Below, in pieces: positions 47,013 to 59,817 of a DNA stretch of 64,000 nucleotides. This DNA is from Diphasiastrum complanatum. Its lineage: Eukaryota; Streptophyta; Lycopodiopsida; Lycopodiales; Lycopodiaceae. Numbering within the stretch: position 1 is the stretch's first letter; every line of letters starts with the position of its first letter. The position numbers and the translations under genes were made by a program. The DNA lies in contig CM055107.1 in the NCBI GenBank assembly GCA_029204225.1, forward strand, positions 47,996,585 through 48,060,584. Reading direction: 5' to 3'. The notes beneath the pieces are model-generated. The model did no database searches. It saw only the letters and a program-made list of their open reading frames with translations, and was not told the origin of the DNA.

Positions 47013-47688
47013 GTGCAACACCTCACTTCCAAGTTAGGAAATGTCCTTTGAGGGCTCTATTTGAGTTAGTAGAGAGACAATTGCCTTGAAGATAGATGGA
47101 AGTAACAATACCAATGGTACACAAATTTCATGTGTTAAGAATGATTCTGTTGTTTAAACCGTCAACTACACACCAAAAAGGAATTGTCCTATTGAGTTGA
47201 TTGATTTCATTTCTGAGATACCCACACTATATCTTACTAATGAGATGAGAGAAGTTACCACGTCTTGTTGAGATACCATACACATACCCAATGCGCTGGC
47301 TACCTTCAGATCTCGGATGAAATCTAAACTTCACAAGATGGTACAATATGACATTTTCCATAAAACAACGAGTTAAGATCAGACCATGAGTCGCGTAAAC
47401 AACCATAGTTGAGTATTATCTGGTAGACAAAATACTACGTGGGATCAGTCACCATAGGTTCACTACCGTGGAAGCACTTGGATGAAGAAATACGACCACC
47501 ATCTTTGAGTATTTTACTGACTCCTAAGACGAAAGGACTTAGGAAGCCATGGCCTCACCCTGAGATAGTAGAGACTAAAACCCTATCTGAAGATGAGATA
47601 AATGATCCAGGAGATGAGAGAGAAGAAGGGGAATCGCCCGAGAAACATTTGTATATATTTTAAGATATTATTCCAGAAACCCCTCCAT
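47013..47688 (+). other. B-specific 676-bp patch replacing part of gag
   Basis: Unrelated to the 997 bp of unit A that it replaces. A 74-codon frame (47439-47663) encodes a proline-rich then acidic peptide (LSEDEINDPGDEREEGESPE). The homology to A resumes at TGTCAACATTAGC. Its similar acidic style suggests a part of a related gag-protease element, possibly brought in by gene conversion, but no domain is recognised. Confidence 0.5.
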
Positions 47689-48645
47689 TGTCAACATTAG
47701 CTTCAGATGTGAACCTTTTAAAGCGACAACAGAATTTGTTAGGCCAAAGGAAACCATTTGACCAACCACTAGGTATACTATGTCGATTCTGCCAAGGAAA
47801 CCACTTGAATAGAAACTGTCCTAGCATAGTTTGTGCTATTTCCAAAAAATACTGGTCACCAGGAAGATAGATGTTGGGCTCGCAGAGAAGCCTTAGTGGC
47901 GCCTAATCTAAGACCAGGACCTGTGAATCATAGATCACAAGATGAAAGAGTAGTTGACACCCCCAGATTAGTCAGCTTTCTACACAGACCATCTATAATA
48001 TGATCTCAAGACAAGGGAAAAGCTAAAATGGAGGATGAATGGCCTCCAGTGAATCTGATAGAGATTGAGACAATGAGGTTTATAAAGACAAAAGAAGAAG
48101 TACTAGATGTGACCAGAAGTAAGACACTGATGGATCTTTGAAGAAGGTAGTTGAAAGAAAGACAAGTGATGTGCTTGTCTTGCACAAGACGATAGATCTC
48201 TCAATGATACTAAATACACCCATAGTCAACATCGACAAACAGAGCCTGGAGAAGTGGAGAGATTGGAAGCTAGAAAGCCACCTAAGATAGTTCGAAAGAA
48301 GGAAAAGGCTGAAATTGTACCACACAGAAATAGAAGCATAGTCAGATGGATTCGTGACATAGACCTTAGACCTAGGATTGGAAACCTAGATATGAGTCGC
48401 ACTTTGAATGAATTGAGATTAGAGATAGGCTTATGGCAGTTACTCCAACTTTCACCCACAATCCGCCAGAAGGTGAAGCAGATGATGAGGCCGATAAATT
48501 TGGGAATGGGGAGGTCAAGTACTATCCTTGGTGGATAGACTTCAGGGAGAGAGAATATCCTCCATCTAAGACAGCACAATACCATCTCCATGAGAAGGGT
48601 GGCCTTGTTGTAGAGGATAAAAATTATGTGAGAAATTTCAACTAG
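47689..48645 (+). pseudogene. Zinc-knuckle and linker region, unit B
   Basis: Corresponds to A 12657-13588. The first knuckle is complete here (CRFCQGNHLNRNC), but the second has CAIS instead of CAIC, the opposite of the lesions in A. A frame at 48254-48538 spans the 26 bases missing from A. The GEVKYYPWWIDFRE stretch is conserved. Confidence 0.6.
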
Positions 48646-48785
48646 TTTTGCTTTTTTGGTCATATCTGTATATTTGGCAATTGATGCCAATTTTTATGTT
48701 AGACTTAGAGTTTGACTTTTCAAAGTTATATTAGTCTAAAAGCATTTGAATATACACTTTTGGAAAATGTGGAATAGTATAGTAC

Positions 48786-49673
48786 ATGAGGTTTGGTAGA
48801 TTGATAGGAAAAGTGGACAACAACATAGTAGACCGATATTGTCCCAAAGTTGATGTCACTATAGATGGTTTAGTTATCCAAGAAGCTACGGTAGATGCAA
48901 GATTGGCGGTGAATATAGTAAGCCTAGAATTGGCAGACAGACTTGGAATAGACCCGGAGCCCACTTAATTGACTGCCTTGAAGTTGACCAACAACTCTGT
49001 TGTCAAACCTGAAGGAGAAATGAGATCTGTCTCTATTACAATTGTTGGAAAGACTGTGAATGTGGACTTCTATGTCATGAGAATGCTGGCAGGCTATAAG
49101 AGCTATTCTCTCCTATTAGGGAGGCCTTGGTTACGATTAAGTGACTGCACAATAGACATTCCTGCAGGACTACTGATTTTTGGTAGAGGGAAGAGCCGAG
49201 TGGTAGTTGATGGATACCCCGAGACCCCTCAGTCATAAAGAGCCCCTATACCCTTTTCAGAATGGGAAGAAGTGTCTAATGATGATTCAGGAACTGATAC
49301 AGATGATGATGAACACAATCGAACTGTACCTCATGACAAGGATAGCGAAAGCAGCTTGAACCATGCAGAGGTGCATGAAATAGTATGGATAGGCCTTGAT
49401 GATTATCTCTCCATAGTCAAATCCATGAATCTAGGCCCAACAAATTATGAGAGTAGGGAGGATGCTAGATATACTGCATCTGATGTCTTTGATCATGAAC
49501 TTTTTGGTATACAAGAATTATTTAAAGAAAGCCAAGTGGTGCCAGTGAAAATATTCCATTGGGATAATGAAATATCTGGATATGATTCAGACTGTGAGAA
49601 AGCTATAGAGGCAAGGTACCCTCCTAGCCCAACTAGGTTGTACTCCCAATCAACCAATCGAAATGACAAATGA
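48786..49673 (+). pseudogene. Retropepsin-like frame, unit B, two extra stops
   Basis: Same frame and start as A 13729-14616. It is split by TAA after DPEPT (48966) and by TAA after TPQS (49236), each a single-base change from A. The VDARLAVN motif is the same, so the D-A-R triplet predates the duplication. Acidic tail as in A. Confidence 0.65.
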
Positions 49674-49749
49674 GGCATTGCATCTCCTAGAATAGAAATA
49701 ATTGTAGACAACAATAGTGAATCGTATGGGGTAGGAGAAATGTTCGAGA

Positions 49750-49977
49750 TTGCATAATCAAAACCTGCATTACTACTCTCATAATCTAGATGAACATCAA
49801 AACCTTCAGAGTCATGGTCATCAAGGAAATTCAAATACAGATCTGAATCTCTTACCTTCCTACCTTGAGTATGATCATTTTGATGATTTAGAAAAGAACA
49901 TGGGAAGACAAACTAGTGCATATGATAGAATGGAACCAGATGACGAGTACACTAACAACAAGATCGATAATGGGTAG
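49750..49977 (+). pseudogene. Acidic extension, unit B, frameshifted
   Basis: Counterpart of 14641-14919, but in a different frame from the protease part because of a one-base change near 49770. It also has a TAA near 49757 in the old frame. Confidence 0.45.
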
Positions 49978-49989
49978 TAAATGATTATG

Positions 49990-50994
49990 AAACCATCCAT
50001 TCTTACCCTTGGATTCCACCAAGGGGGTAAGAGACTGTAAATTTAATTTGAGTTCTATTTTTGTCTATCTATTCATAGTTTTGTTGATAGATTATTTTGC
50101 TATTTCATTCTTTATATCGATTGAAAAAAAAAAGTTCAACGTATGGATGGTTTTCTTGTCTTTTGTATAATAGGTAAGTCAAGCGTTTAGATAATTTTCC
50201 TTATGAGAAAGGATACCTCAACTACTCACCATTATCTGAGCATCATATTAGACATGGTTTGATTGATTCATCTCTTGCAAGTTTGAAAAATGGCATTCAT
50301 CTCTACCTGCATTATGCATGAACTTAGGAACAGACTTGATGGGCATTACCCATTGCATTGTTACCAGGGCATAACTGTTTGAATAGGAACATGAGGAGAG
50401 ATATGAAAAACTGAGAGAAGTAAATGATATAAGTGAGTAGGAGATTGTTGTGTATATATGTGTATGAAAAAATTTGTATTTGAAAAAAAAAAAAATTGGA
50501 AAAAAAAAAGGAAAAAAAAAAAAAAGAGAGAAAGAGGGCATATCCTCTATGTTGTCTAAAAACGAGCATAATTGTATGATTTAGGAGTTTGAGATTGAAA
50601 AAAAAAAAGATGAAAATGATGGTTGGGAAATAAAATGTATATTGTGAGCATGATATATGTATATATATATGATTCAGTCTTTCTAAAAAAGAAAAGAAAG
50701 AAAAGTTAGCATCGGAGAAGTTTCATTGATTAAATCAATCATGAGTCTCTGAAGTGAGTGAGAGATATAAATTCTTGAGAAAAAGTGAGACAATAGACCT
50801 ATTGCATCCACTTGAGGTTTGAGTACACATCTAGACATGTTCTAATATAAAATGCATCCATCAATTGTCATTTTGTAGAAAGAAATTGCATTCTCATATC
50901 CCCAAAGTGCATGGATTTGAGATGGGCATATAGTGAAATTTGATGGGAGTGGGAGCATAAGCCGATCTAGGTGCACGGGATGGGTATGATGCAG
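49990..50994 (+). other. 3' tail of the gag-protease element, unit B
   Basis: Same polypurine-like CCACCAAGGGGGTAAGAGAC start and A-runs as A 14940-15956, with A-run length differences. Homology ends at GATGCAG. Confidence 0.5.
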
Positions 50995-51496
50995 GTACTA
51001 CAATGATCTGTTGCTGCGTGATTCAATGGCTTAATCGATGGCCCTGGATACTGCTGAAACTAGACTCCATGCCCAATGGATGAAGCGGGTACAACTAGTA
51101 CCATTAACTTCCCCACGAGCAGTTAGCATTACACATTATTGTGTACTGAGCCTGTCTACAACAGTTGAAGAGAAGTTTTGCCACAAACATCAGTTCGATT
51201 GGGTCCGTTATGTGGGGACCACATCCCCAGTAGATGTTGCCAAAATGTTAGCCGATTTTTTGACATGCTAAATGGGGCTAAACTAGAGAAGAAATGACAT
51301 GTTATTTCATCAAATATGCTACTTACTTAGTGTGATCGGCAAAAAATTTGGGTTGTATAGCCATAGCCGAAGGGACTACCAAGAGGCTTGATAAGTAAAT
51401 CAGCCTTAGAAATGGCTGTGTAATTTATGTTTTGATCCATGATCTTACCAATTTTTTGGTGGATTGCCAATGTAACCGAATTTTATATTAATAACC
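50995..51496 (+). other. B-specific 502-bp segment at the 7.7-kb replacement
   Basis: Found nowhere else in the window. It holds an open frame at 51038-51271 (78 codons, ending ...VAKMLADFLTC) whose first codon is TTG or similar, and an AT-rich end with TTTTATATTAATAACC. It may be filler captured during break repair or the end of another element. The copia interior resumes at AACACGTGTG (51497). Confidence 0.45.
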
Positions 51497-52068
51497 AACA
51501 CGTGTGAGGAATATCCAATTTCAGATTGAGAGTTCTCTCTCATGCTTGATCTATTTATCTTGCTTGATAGCTTGTTTTGAAGCTATTTTTGTCTAGTTTC
51601 TGATGCAATTAGTTTCATTCCATTTGGTTGAGCCAATCAGAAGTTATAAGCTTTTGAAGAGGGTTAGGTAGGGAACCTAGTCCTGGGTGGACACTTTTGG
51701 TTTGGTCAAGAGATTGCTTGTTAGATCTCTGTTCACAGTTGTATGGTTACCAATCTCATCTATAAGTGATTTAGACATTGTTCTGAGATTATAGCCGATT
51801 TGTTTCATGCAATATCAGTGAGTTTGAGTCAAATTTGGTTACTTAGTGTATTTCACACATGCTAAGAGTAAATGATCCTAACTTTGTCTATATTCCATCA
51901 TTTGATATGAAATAGATCTTGTTTTAAAGAGATTTGAGTAGCTAGTGAGAATCAATTCACAAATAGTTGCAAGATCTTTCATAGGAGGAGATAGTACTTC
52001 ATTATTGGATCCTATTGAGAGTGTGTAGCAACATTTATTGTTCATCATTTGAGTTTTCTTCACTTCAA

Positions 52069-53355
52069 ATGGCTTCAATGAGTTTATCTTTGTTGGAACC
52101 AAGTGAAAGATTGTCCACTTCAAACTATTCAATCTGGAAGATGAGGATGGAGTCCATCTTGATCCTTCAAGATGTGATGGACATAGTTCTTGGCCTTGAA
52201 GAAGAACCACAAGTTCTTCAAGAGGTTCAAAAATACAAAAAGAGATCTAGGATGGCTCTCCACTACATTAAGATGAATGTCTCTAATGAGATATTGAGGG
52301 AGATAGGTACTTGTACAACAGCCAAAGAAGGTTGGGATTGCCTCAAGACTATCTATGAGGCTAGGAACACCTCTAGGCTCCTCACTCTTAGAAATCAAAT
52401 CTTTCAAAGTAGCCAAAAGAGTGATGAGAGTGCATCTAGTTATGTTTTGAGAGTAAAAGATATTCATAGAGAGCTTGCTTGCATTGGTGATTCCATTAAT
52501 CAAAATGAGCTAGTCCAAGTCATTCTCAATGGCTTGAGAAGTGAATTTGATAACCTTGTCCAATCATATGCCATTAAGGAGGAGCTACCAAGTTTGGAGG
52601 CTCTCCAAAATGTGCTAATTTATGAAGAATCAAGACAAGAGTACAAGCTCTTGAGGATGGACAAGCTTTCTCTCACTCATAATGATGGCAAAGCCCTCTT
52701 TGCCAAGGACAAGCACAAAGGGAGGAGCAAGAACCAATTTCAACAATCCTCAAGCAAGAACAAAGCCAAATCCAAAGACAAAGATGAGGAGGAAGATGAT
52801 TCTTCTAATGCTTCATCATCCAAGCTCAAGAAGAAGAAGATCAAGTGCTTTTATTGTGGCAATAAAGGCCATTATGCCACCAATTGCTTCAAGAAGAAGA
52901 ATCAACTCAAGCAAGCCAACATCACCAATGATAAGGAAGACACTATTGCAAGTGATGGAGAGGGGTCTCTTATGGTCTCTAGCTTCTCATCCACTCCTTT
53001 CAAGAAGGACGGCTTGTGGTATATTGACAGTGGAGCCTCTTCACATATGTGTAGCTCCAAGGATTCTTTCTCTTCTATTGCACCTTATGACAGAGTCAAG
53101 AAATCAATATACACTGCAAATGATTTTGAATGTCCTATTGAAGGCATAGGGAACATTCCCTTAAAGCCTGCATCCTCTAAAGTTCTTTCTCTTTCTAAAG
53201 TGCTTTATGTGCCTAAGCTTACTAAGAATCTCATTAGTGTTGGCCAATTTCTCGATAACGGCCTTGATGTAAAATTCAAAGTTGATACTTGTACTATCAA
53301 GAATAATGATGAGATACTGCATTTGGATCTAAATTTAGAGGCATCTATAAACTAG
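52069..53355 (+). pseudogene. gag-pro: Copia Gag and protease, unit B
   Basis: 428 codons, ATG to TAG, with the zinc knuckle CFYCGNKGHYATNC at ~260 and DSGASSHMC at ~320. Nearly identical to A 24263-25549, with a few substitutions (for example KEGWDC for KESWDC). It ends at the same frame change, which therefore existed before the duplication. Confidence 0.88.
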
Positions 53356-53369
53356 ATCCAAATGAATAT

Positions 53370-53663
53370 GTGAATTCTTGTAATATTGCTCTTGTGAACA
53401 AGCTCTCTATGGAGGAATTATGGCATAGGAGGTTGGGACATCCCAACTACAAATCCAAAGAGGCCAAAGCTATTGGCTTGACAAAGTCATTCTCCAAGAA
53501 GATCAAGCCTTGTGAGGCTTGTGCTATTGCTAAATCTCACAAAAAGCCATTTACAAGACCTTCTATAGAAAAACAAGCATCCTTTGGAGTTAATCCACTC
53601 GGATGTGCATTTCTCATCAACTATAAGCAAGGGAGGAGCCACTTGTTTTGTTACTTTCATTAA
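53370..53663 (+). pseudogene. Copia integrase zinc-binding region, unit B
   Basis: Same frame displacement and same HHCC signature (HRRLGHPNY, CEACAIAK) as A 25564-25857. The A-run at ~53560 reads AGAAAAAC, not AAAAAAAC. Confidence 0.85.
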
Positions 53664-56028
53664 TGATTTCACAAGATTCACTTGGATATATCTTCTTGCT
53701 TCTAAATCTATGGTGCTTGGTCATTTCCTTATTTTCAAAGCTTATGTAGAGAAGCAATTCTCATTCAAGATTAAAGCTCTTAGATGTGATGGAGCTGGTG
53801 AATATATCTCCAATAAATTTCATGATTTTTGTGAGCTTGAAGGCATTAAAAAAGGGTTCTCTTGTGCCTATTCTCCATCTCAAAATGGAGTGGCCGAGAG
53901 AAAGAATAGATCTCTATGTGAATGTGCAAAATCTATGAGAATTGAGGCATCTTTGCCCAAACATTTTTGGGGAGAAGCCATTAATTGTGCAAATTATCTT
54001 TGCAATAGGCTCCCACATATAGCTTTTGGAGGAAAGTCACCATATGAAATCTTATATTTGAAGAAGCCTAAGGTTGATCACCTTAGAGTTTTTGGATGCA
54101 TATGCTTTTCCCATATTCCCTTGGAAACAAGGAAGAAGGAAGATCCTAGTGCATGCAAAGGGATCATGGTTGGATACTCATCCACCAAAAAGGCCTATAG
54201 AGTCTTTGTACTCTCTATTTCTCAAGTTATTGAAAGTAGAGATGTTGTCTTTCATGAAGATCAACATTCATCTTTTGAAGAGGCTGAGATCAAGAAGTCT
54301 ATGGATGCATCACCTATTATTGATTTTGAAGACAATTTTGATGTGATGGGGTCGAGAATTGAAGAAGACTCTCCTTGGATTTTCTCACCAAGAAGATCCA
54401 CGAGAGATGGATCCGAGCCTAAGAGGCTCTCATATGTTGACAAAGGCAAACATGTGGATCTTGATTCCACTAATTATGTTTTTTATGTCTCTCATGAAGA
54501 GCCAAAGAATGTACAAGAGGCACTCAATACCAAGGAGTGGTATGATGCCATGAAGCAAGAGTATGATGAATTGATCACCAACAATACTTGGGAGCTTGTG
54601 GATCCTCCATCCAACAAGCATGTGATTGATTGCAAATGGTTATTTCGGATCAAGTACAATCAAGATTGCACCATCAACAAGTACAAAGCAAGATTATGTG
54701 CCAAAGGATTTGCTCAAATCCATGGCCTTGATTATGAGGAGACCTTTGCACACATTGCAAAGATGGTGACAATAAGAATTCTTATTTCTCTTGCCTGTTT
54801 CTTTAAGTGGAAGGTGTTCCAATTAGATGTATCCAATGATTTTTTAAATGGTTATCTTGAGGAGGAGATCTATATGGAACAACCTCAAGGATTCATCAAG
54901 GATGAGTTCAAAGTGTGCTTGCTCTTCAAAAGTCTTTATGGACTCAAGCAAGCACCAAGATCATGGTATTCAAGACTTAATTCTTTCCTTATCTCACTAG
55001 GATTTACTCTTTGTGACTATGATCTTTCCATGTATCTAAAGTTTGTTGATAGTAATATTGTCATTCTTCTAATTTATGTTGATGACCTTATTCTTTGTGG
55101 AAGTTGTATCAAGATAGTTGATGAAACTAAGCTAGCACTTGGATGTGAGTTTAAAATGCAAGATCTAGGACAAATACATTACATCCTAGGCCTAGAGATT
55201 GATTTTTATGAAGATCATATTTTTATATGCCAATCTAGATATGCTCACTCTATGTTGAATAAATTCCATATGGAAAATTCTAAGAGCATAGATACTGCAA
55301 TGGAGCAAATTGTAAAAGATCCTAATAAAGGTGATGAAAGATCCTTTGAGGATATCACACTTTTTAGGAGTCTTGTAGGCTCCTTGATTTGGCTTACCAT
55401 TACTAAGCCCGATATAAGTTTTTGTGTGCAGAAATTGAGTCAATTTATGCAAGATTCTATGATTCATCATTGGAAGATGGCCAAGAGGATTCTAAGATAT
55501 GTATCTTCATCTTGTGATTATGGTCTACTTTATAAAAGTGAAGATCTATCCATTGTTAGCTACTCGGATTCAGAATTTGCGAGTGACAAGATGGATCGAA
55601 AGTGTATTAGTGCATACACTATCTTTCTTGGAAGCAATCTAATATCTTGGCTTTCCAAAAAGCAAGATACTATATCTCTCTCTTCATGTGAGACCGAGTA
55701 CAAAGCACTCACTACAACCACCAAAGAGGTGCTTTGGATCAAGAGATTATTATTGGAGCTAAAGTGCATCAAGGAATATGATCTACCAATCATCAAGTGT
55801 GATAATATCTCGGCCCAAGCTCTTGCCAATAGTCCCATATTTCATGCAAGAAGAAAGCATATAGAAGTGGCACACCATTTTGTGAGAGGAGGCGAAATCT
55901 ATTTGGAGCATGTCAACTCGGCCTCTTGTATTGCCGATCTACTCACCAAGCCTTTGAGCAACAGTGTTTTCATCAAGCATAGATCTAATCTTGGACTTAT
56001 ATCAAGATCAATGCTCAAATCTTCATAG
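53584..56028 (+). pseudogene. pol: Copia integrase, reverse transcriptase and RNase H, unit B, 814 codons open
   Basis: One uninterrupted frame, first in-frame codon TTG. Integrase triad Asp7 (HSD), Asp69 (CDGAGEY) and Glu105 (GVAERKNR) is complete with the D-35-E spacing of this family, although TFIDD is changed to TFIND nearby. Reverse transcriptase has Asp415 (FQLDVSND) and YVDD at 498-501; RNase H has Asp662 (YSDSEF) and SSCETEYK. It ends with ADLLTKPL and a short tail. The matching A frame has a TAA after ~249 codons and Asn69. Still a pseudogene: the upstream frame changes and the missing 5' LTR prevent production of the polyprotein. Confidence 0.92.
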
Positions 56029-56032
56029 ATAA

Positions 56033-56046
56033 TTTTTTAGGAGGAG
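56033..56046 (+). promoter_or_regulatory. Polypurine tract, unit B
   Basis: TTTTTTAGGAGGAG before the 3' LTR, identical to 28227-28240. Confidence 0.75.
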
Positions 56047-56688
56047 TGTGAAGAATTGAAAAAGATTATCTATGTTAGATATAGGGGTCTTATGTTTTTA
56101 TATCAAGCATCTAGGTGTAGGATGTTGATAGGACCAAATTTGGCATAGATGGCAAATTACTCATTTCCACTTGTAATGCCACTATTTAGCCAAAATAGAG
56201 TAAGAGGCAAAACTCATGCCAATTAGAGTGTAGACAAGTGTAATACTTTTGTTTCATGAAATTTAAGAGGTCCAATAGGATTTAGAGGTGGAACCTTGAG
56301 GGGTCCAATCGAATTTGAGGTTTGCCAATCATAGTTAAGCATAGTGGTTGCTCGTGGATCTACTAGTATCATTGTACTTCTCATTTGGATCTAATTGATT
56401 TTGAGATTGAGTGGATTTTGTGAGTAATTGGTTTTCTAGCTTTCTCTCTACCCGAGAGCTCATGATGATTTTTTATTTTTTACTCGAGGAGAGCAGCTTG
56501 TTTTTACTTAGATTATTTTTGGAACACTTCTGAGAGTTGGAAGTGATTGAATGCATGTAGTAGTGTGTTTTTGCCATAGAATCAAAGATATATCTTGAAT
56601 CTCAATCTAGTCTTGATCTTGGTGCATCTACACACCTTAGGAGATCACAAGTACATGTTGTGGACAGTCCACACGTGTGAAATCAACA
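56047..56688 (+). repeat. Copia 3' LTR, unit B
   Basis: 642 bp, same two-unit GGTCCAATAG form as A 28241-28882, with only a few substitutions. The TCTCA target duplication follows at 56689-56693. Confidence 0.92.
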
Positions 56689-56693
56689 TCTCA

Positions 56694-57071
56694 TTCACAG
56701 GATAATAGAATAATTCAACCAGACGCTGTCATGTAACCGACAAGATTCAGACATGCAAGCGCACGAGAGCCACCACTTTCCCTACGTGCACATGCGGACT
56801 TCCACGAAGATATGTCTCAAGGAGACACAATACACGAGGATGTGTGATTCACAATGCATGATCATGAGAGCAACATGGATGACATGATGGATGCATTCTT
56901 CACGAACCCACTCGAACCCACATTGACGAGGGAAGAAAAGATGATCCACCGCTTGGCATCCACTCCTTTGTACGATGGTGGACAAATGTCAAAGTTGTGA
57001 GTTTGTTTATTACTTTTAAATTTGCAAACTAAGTATGGGTGGTCAGATGCGAGTGTCCCAGAGTTGTTTAG
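56694..57071 (+). pseudogene. CACTA Tnp2 exon, unit B
   Basis: Counterpart of 28888-29265, including PLYDGG and KYGWSDASVPELF, with GT donor at 57072. It keeps a GAA codon at the A-private stop (LTREEKM), so it is slightly less decayed. Other stops are shared. Confidence 0.65.
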
Positions 57072-57172
57072 GTGAGCTTGTCTTTTGGTGTGCTATAGCT
57101 AAACTCAAACCTCGTTTTTATTTTCATGTGTTGTGAAAAAATATAACTAAGTATATGAATATATTGTCACAG

Positions 57173-57266
57173 TTTTCTTTAAAAAATGTTGCCTCCAAAT
57201 AACACCATGGTGGCATCTCAACAAGAAACCAAGAAAATGCTATCAGCGGCCGACATGGGTTACCAT
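57173..57266 (+). pseudogene. CACTA Tnp2 next exon, unit B
   Basis: Same KMLPPNNTMVASQQETKKML stretch and same cut by the LTR at 57267 as in unit A. Confidence 0.65.
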
Positions 57267-57754
57267 TGTCATGCCCATGATTGGTCTCGGGTAGCGTGTC
57301 TCTGCTAGGGACCGGTAGACCAACAACAGTAAGTTAATTGTGACTATAAGGGAATTGGGGCCCTTATGTGTACACGGTCATAATGTTTGTAGGCCTAAAT
57401 ACTTGATGGTGGATTGGTATGGGTCCATCAATGAGTCATTGGGAAACTGGATGACGTGGCCCAGATAGGCTGCAGAGGTGTCCAGTGAGGTGTCACAGTG
57501 CACTACTAGTGGTGCATGGGCCTTGGAGGGTATAAGTATACCTGCTGGGCTCTCACTAGTGTATGCTTAATAGCATGACCGGTGGCAGGATGCTGCTGGT
57601 GTGATGCCATACTTCTCTTTGTGTTTGATCCATAGCTTGTGGGCTAGATCCGTTTGATCTAGGTTGGTTGGGTTGGTTTGTCCACCATCAGGTTCCCCTG
57701 TGTTGCTTGTGATTGACATGCTTAGAATAGGATCCTTGGATTGAGGACTTTACA
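57267..57754 (+). repeat. Second copia-type LTR, unit B
   Basis: 488 bp, same ends as A 29461-29948. Its primer-binding site at 57756 has one change in the TGGTATCAGAGC core. Confidence 0.75.
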
Positions 57755-57769
57755 TTGGTATAAGAGCCA

Positions 57770-59810
57770 ATTCTAAGCTCGTTTAGCCTTTGTGTTCAAG
57801 AGAAATCTCAAATTGTGGGGATTTTTCCATTGTGTGATATGGAATCCTGACACTTTTTTGAGAATTCAATGGAGTTTCCAACAAAGTGGTGAAAGTGCGG
57901 ATTATTCTTCTTGTGGATTTCCTGATTTGAAGTGTAATCGGTTGTGTGGTAAGTGCACTACCAGGTATACAATCACTTCATATTGGTTTTCAAGAAGTAA
58001 ATTTCCGGTTTTCAATTCACTTGTGTTGTCGTTTACTTCATTTGGGACACTTTTTTGTTAGCAACGAGATCATTAAGAGTAAATGATGGCTTTTTCGGCT
58101 TCTTGTTAATTACACAATGATTTAGGTGGTTTTGTTGGCTGTCTTTTGCTTTTTATTGAGCCAGTTTTGGCTTGAATATGTGGGAAGCAAGAAAAGAAGC
58201 ACAAACAAAGACTAGTCACTGGTTGTGAGTGTTGGTGGATTTTTACAAGATTTGCATGAGGTTTTTATTGGATTTACAGGTTTATGCTGTATTTTTTGGC
58301 AAACTGGTTGTGATTTGCAGGATTTGTGTGAGCCAGTAAGGCCATTCTTTGAATGGTATGGATTACAGGAAAGCCTATCCTGTAGTTAAGGAAAGGCAAT
58401 CTGCAAATCTGAGAGTTTGGAAAAAATTGGGCAGCATCTACCCTATTTTCCAGCCATAAGAAATCTGGTGTTTGTAAATCTGTAAAAGATTCTTGCTTAT
58501 GCATTTGTGGAAACAATGTAAGGCTAAGCAAACTGTAAAAGTGCCCTTGAATATCTGTATTCTGCCAAAAAAATAGCAGAAGAAGAGCATTTGCTTCAAG
58601 AAGAAACTAAACAAAGGTAAGCTTTAGTTTTTCTTGGTTTTGGAAGAAGATCAGTTTGAGACAAATTCTGAGACCATCCGTTGAGGTATTAGCCTATCCA
58701 TGTCGTGGAAAGAAAAAAATCATCAATATGGTTTCAGTCTCATGAGAAAAGGAATTGACGCCTCCATAAATGTGGCCAGTGGGCACACCCTCCATCCACC
58801 TGAAGCCTGCATACAACACAAGAGTGAAAAGTGTTGAAAGCGAGCCTGACAAGCTCTTTTTCAGCCGCCATCTCCCTCTCTCTCGGGTCCCTCTCTCTTC
58901 CGGCCCTTCTCGCGACAAGCAGGTGCCCAAGATCTCTCTTTTGGAGGGAAAGGTGAAAGCGCAGGGCCGTGGGGGGTGGTGGGTAAAGTCTTAGTTAGCT
59001 TTTAGTTAACTATTTGTGTTTGCATGTTTGGTATTTAGAGGGAGGGGCTGGTGTCAATATGTATGGTCTTTTCAAAGGCTTCTAATAGTCATTATAGACT
59101 ATAAATTTGTAAATGCAGTTAAGGTACTTGTGAAACTGTAATGGCTTAAAATCAGTGTGAATTAGATTTCGATGCATATAGTGGGCTTTTTGCAAATTTG
59201 TTGCACGATCCATTTTGCAAATGCTCATTGGTATAAATGCTACAAGCACTCTTTGGTCTAATAAAACTACGTTTTTTTGGACAATGCTTTGTTTAAAAAT
59301 TTGTACCCGTAATGAGTTCAACCGAACGTAAATTTTTTTATAATTTTTCGGTTTTCAAATAAATGGAGTGAAATTCTTGTTAGGGGTGGCAAATATAAAT
59401 TCGCCTGACATCACTCGACAGTGATGGCCCCCTAAAGTGGGAAACGCATGGTTGCAATTTTGGACCATGGTGTGTTTTAAATTTCAACTAGGCACCAAAC
59501 AGAATAAACTAAATGCAAAATCTATTTAATCGATAATTAGCCATTAGGATTTACAGCTTGGGCTTAAAAACAAAAAAAAAAATGGTGAGTAAAGCCCGGA
59601 AGTTGTTACTGACTGGATAAATCGTTGGCCAGGCTAATTTAGCTTATGCAACATCCCAGAATAAAAAAAGTGAATTTCGTTCAGTTTTTTTGCTTTGGGT
59701 AAGGCCTCCTCGTGGTGGAGGACGCAACCCATAGAAGTATGATTGGGCTGAATTCCTGGTGGAATTCCATAAGGCTTTTTCACAATTGACGAATTAGATT
59801 CGCCTTGATT
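57770..59810 (+). other. Internal or leader sequence after the second LTR, unit B
   Basis: Counterpart of 29966-32020 with scattered changes. No coding family recognised. Confidence 0.4.
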
Positions 59811-59817
59811 AATTGCA

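Larger units (their letters stand above)
51497..56688 (+). mobile_element. Copia element, unit B, lacking 5' LTR and primer-binding site
   Basis: Matches A 23691-28882. The 5' LTR, primer-binding site and left target duplication are gone with the 7.7-kb block, so it cannot replicate by itself. The 3' LTR and the right TCTCA remain. Its coding part is better preserved than in A. Confidence 0.92.
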
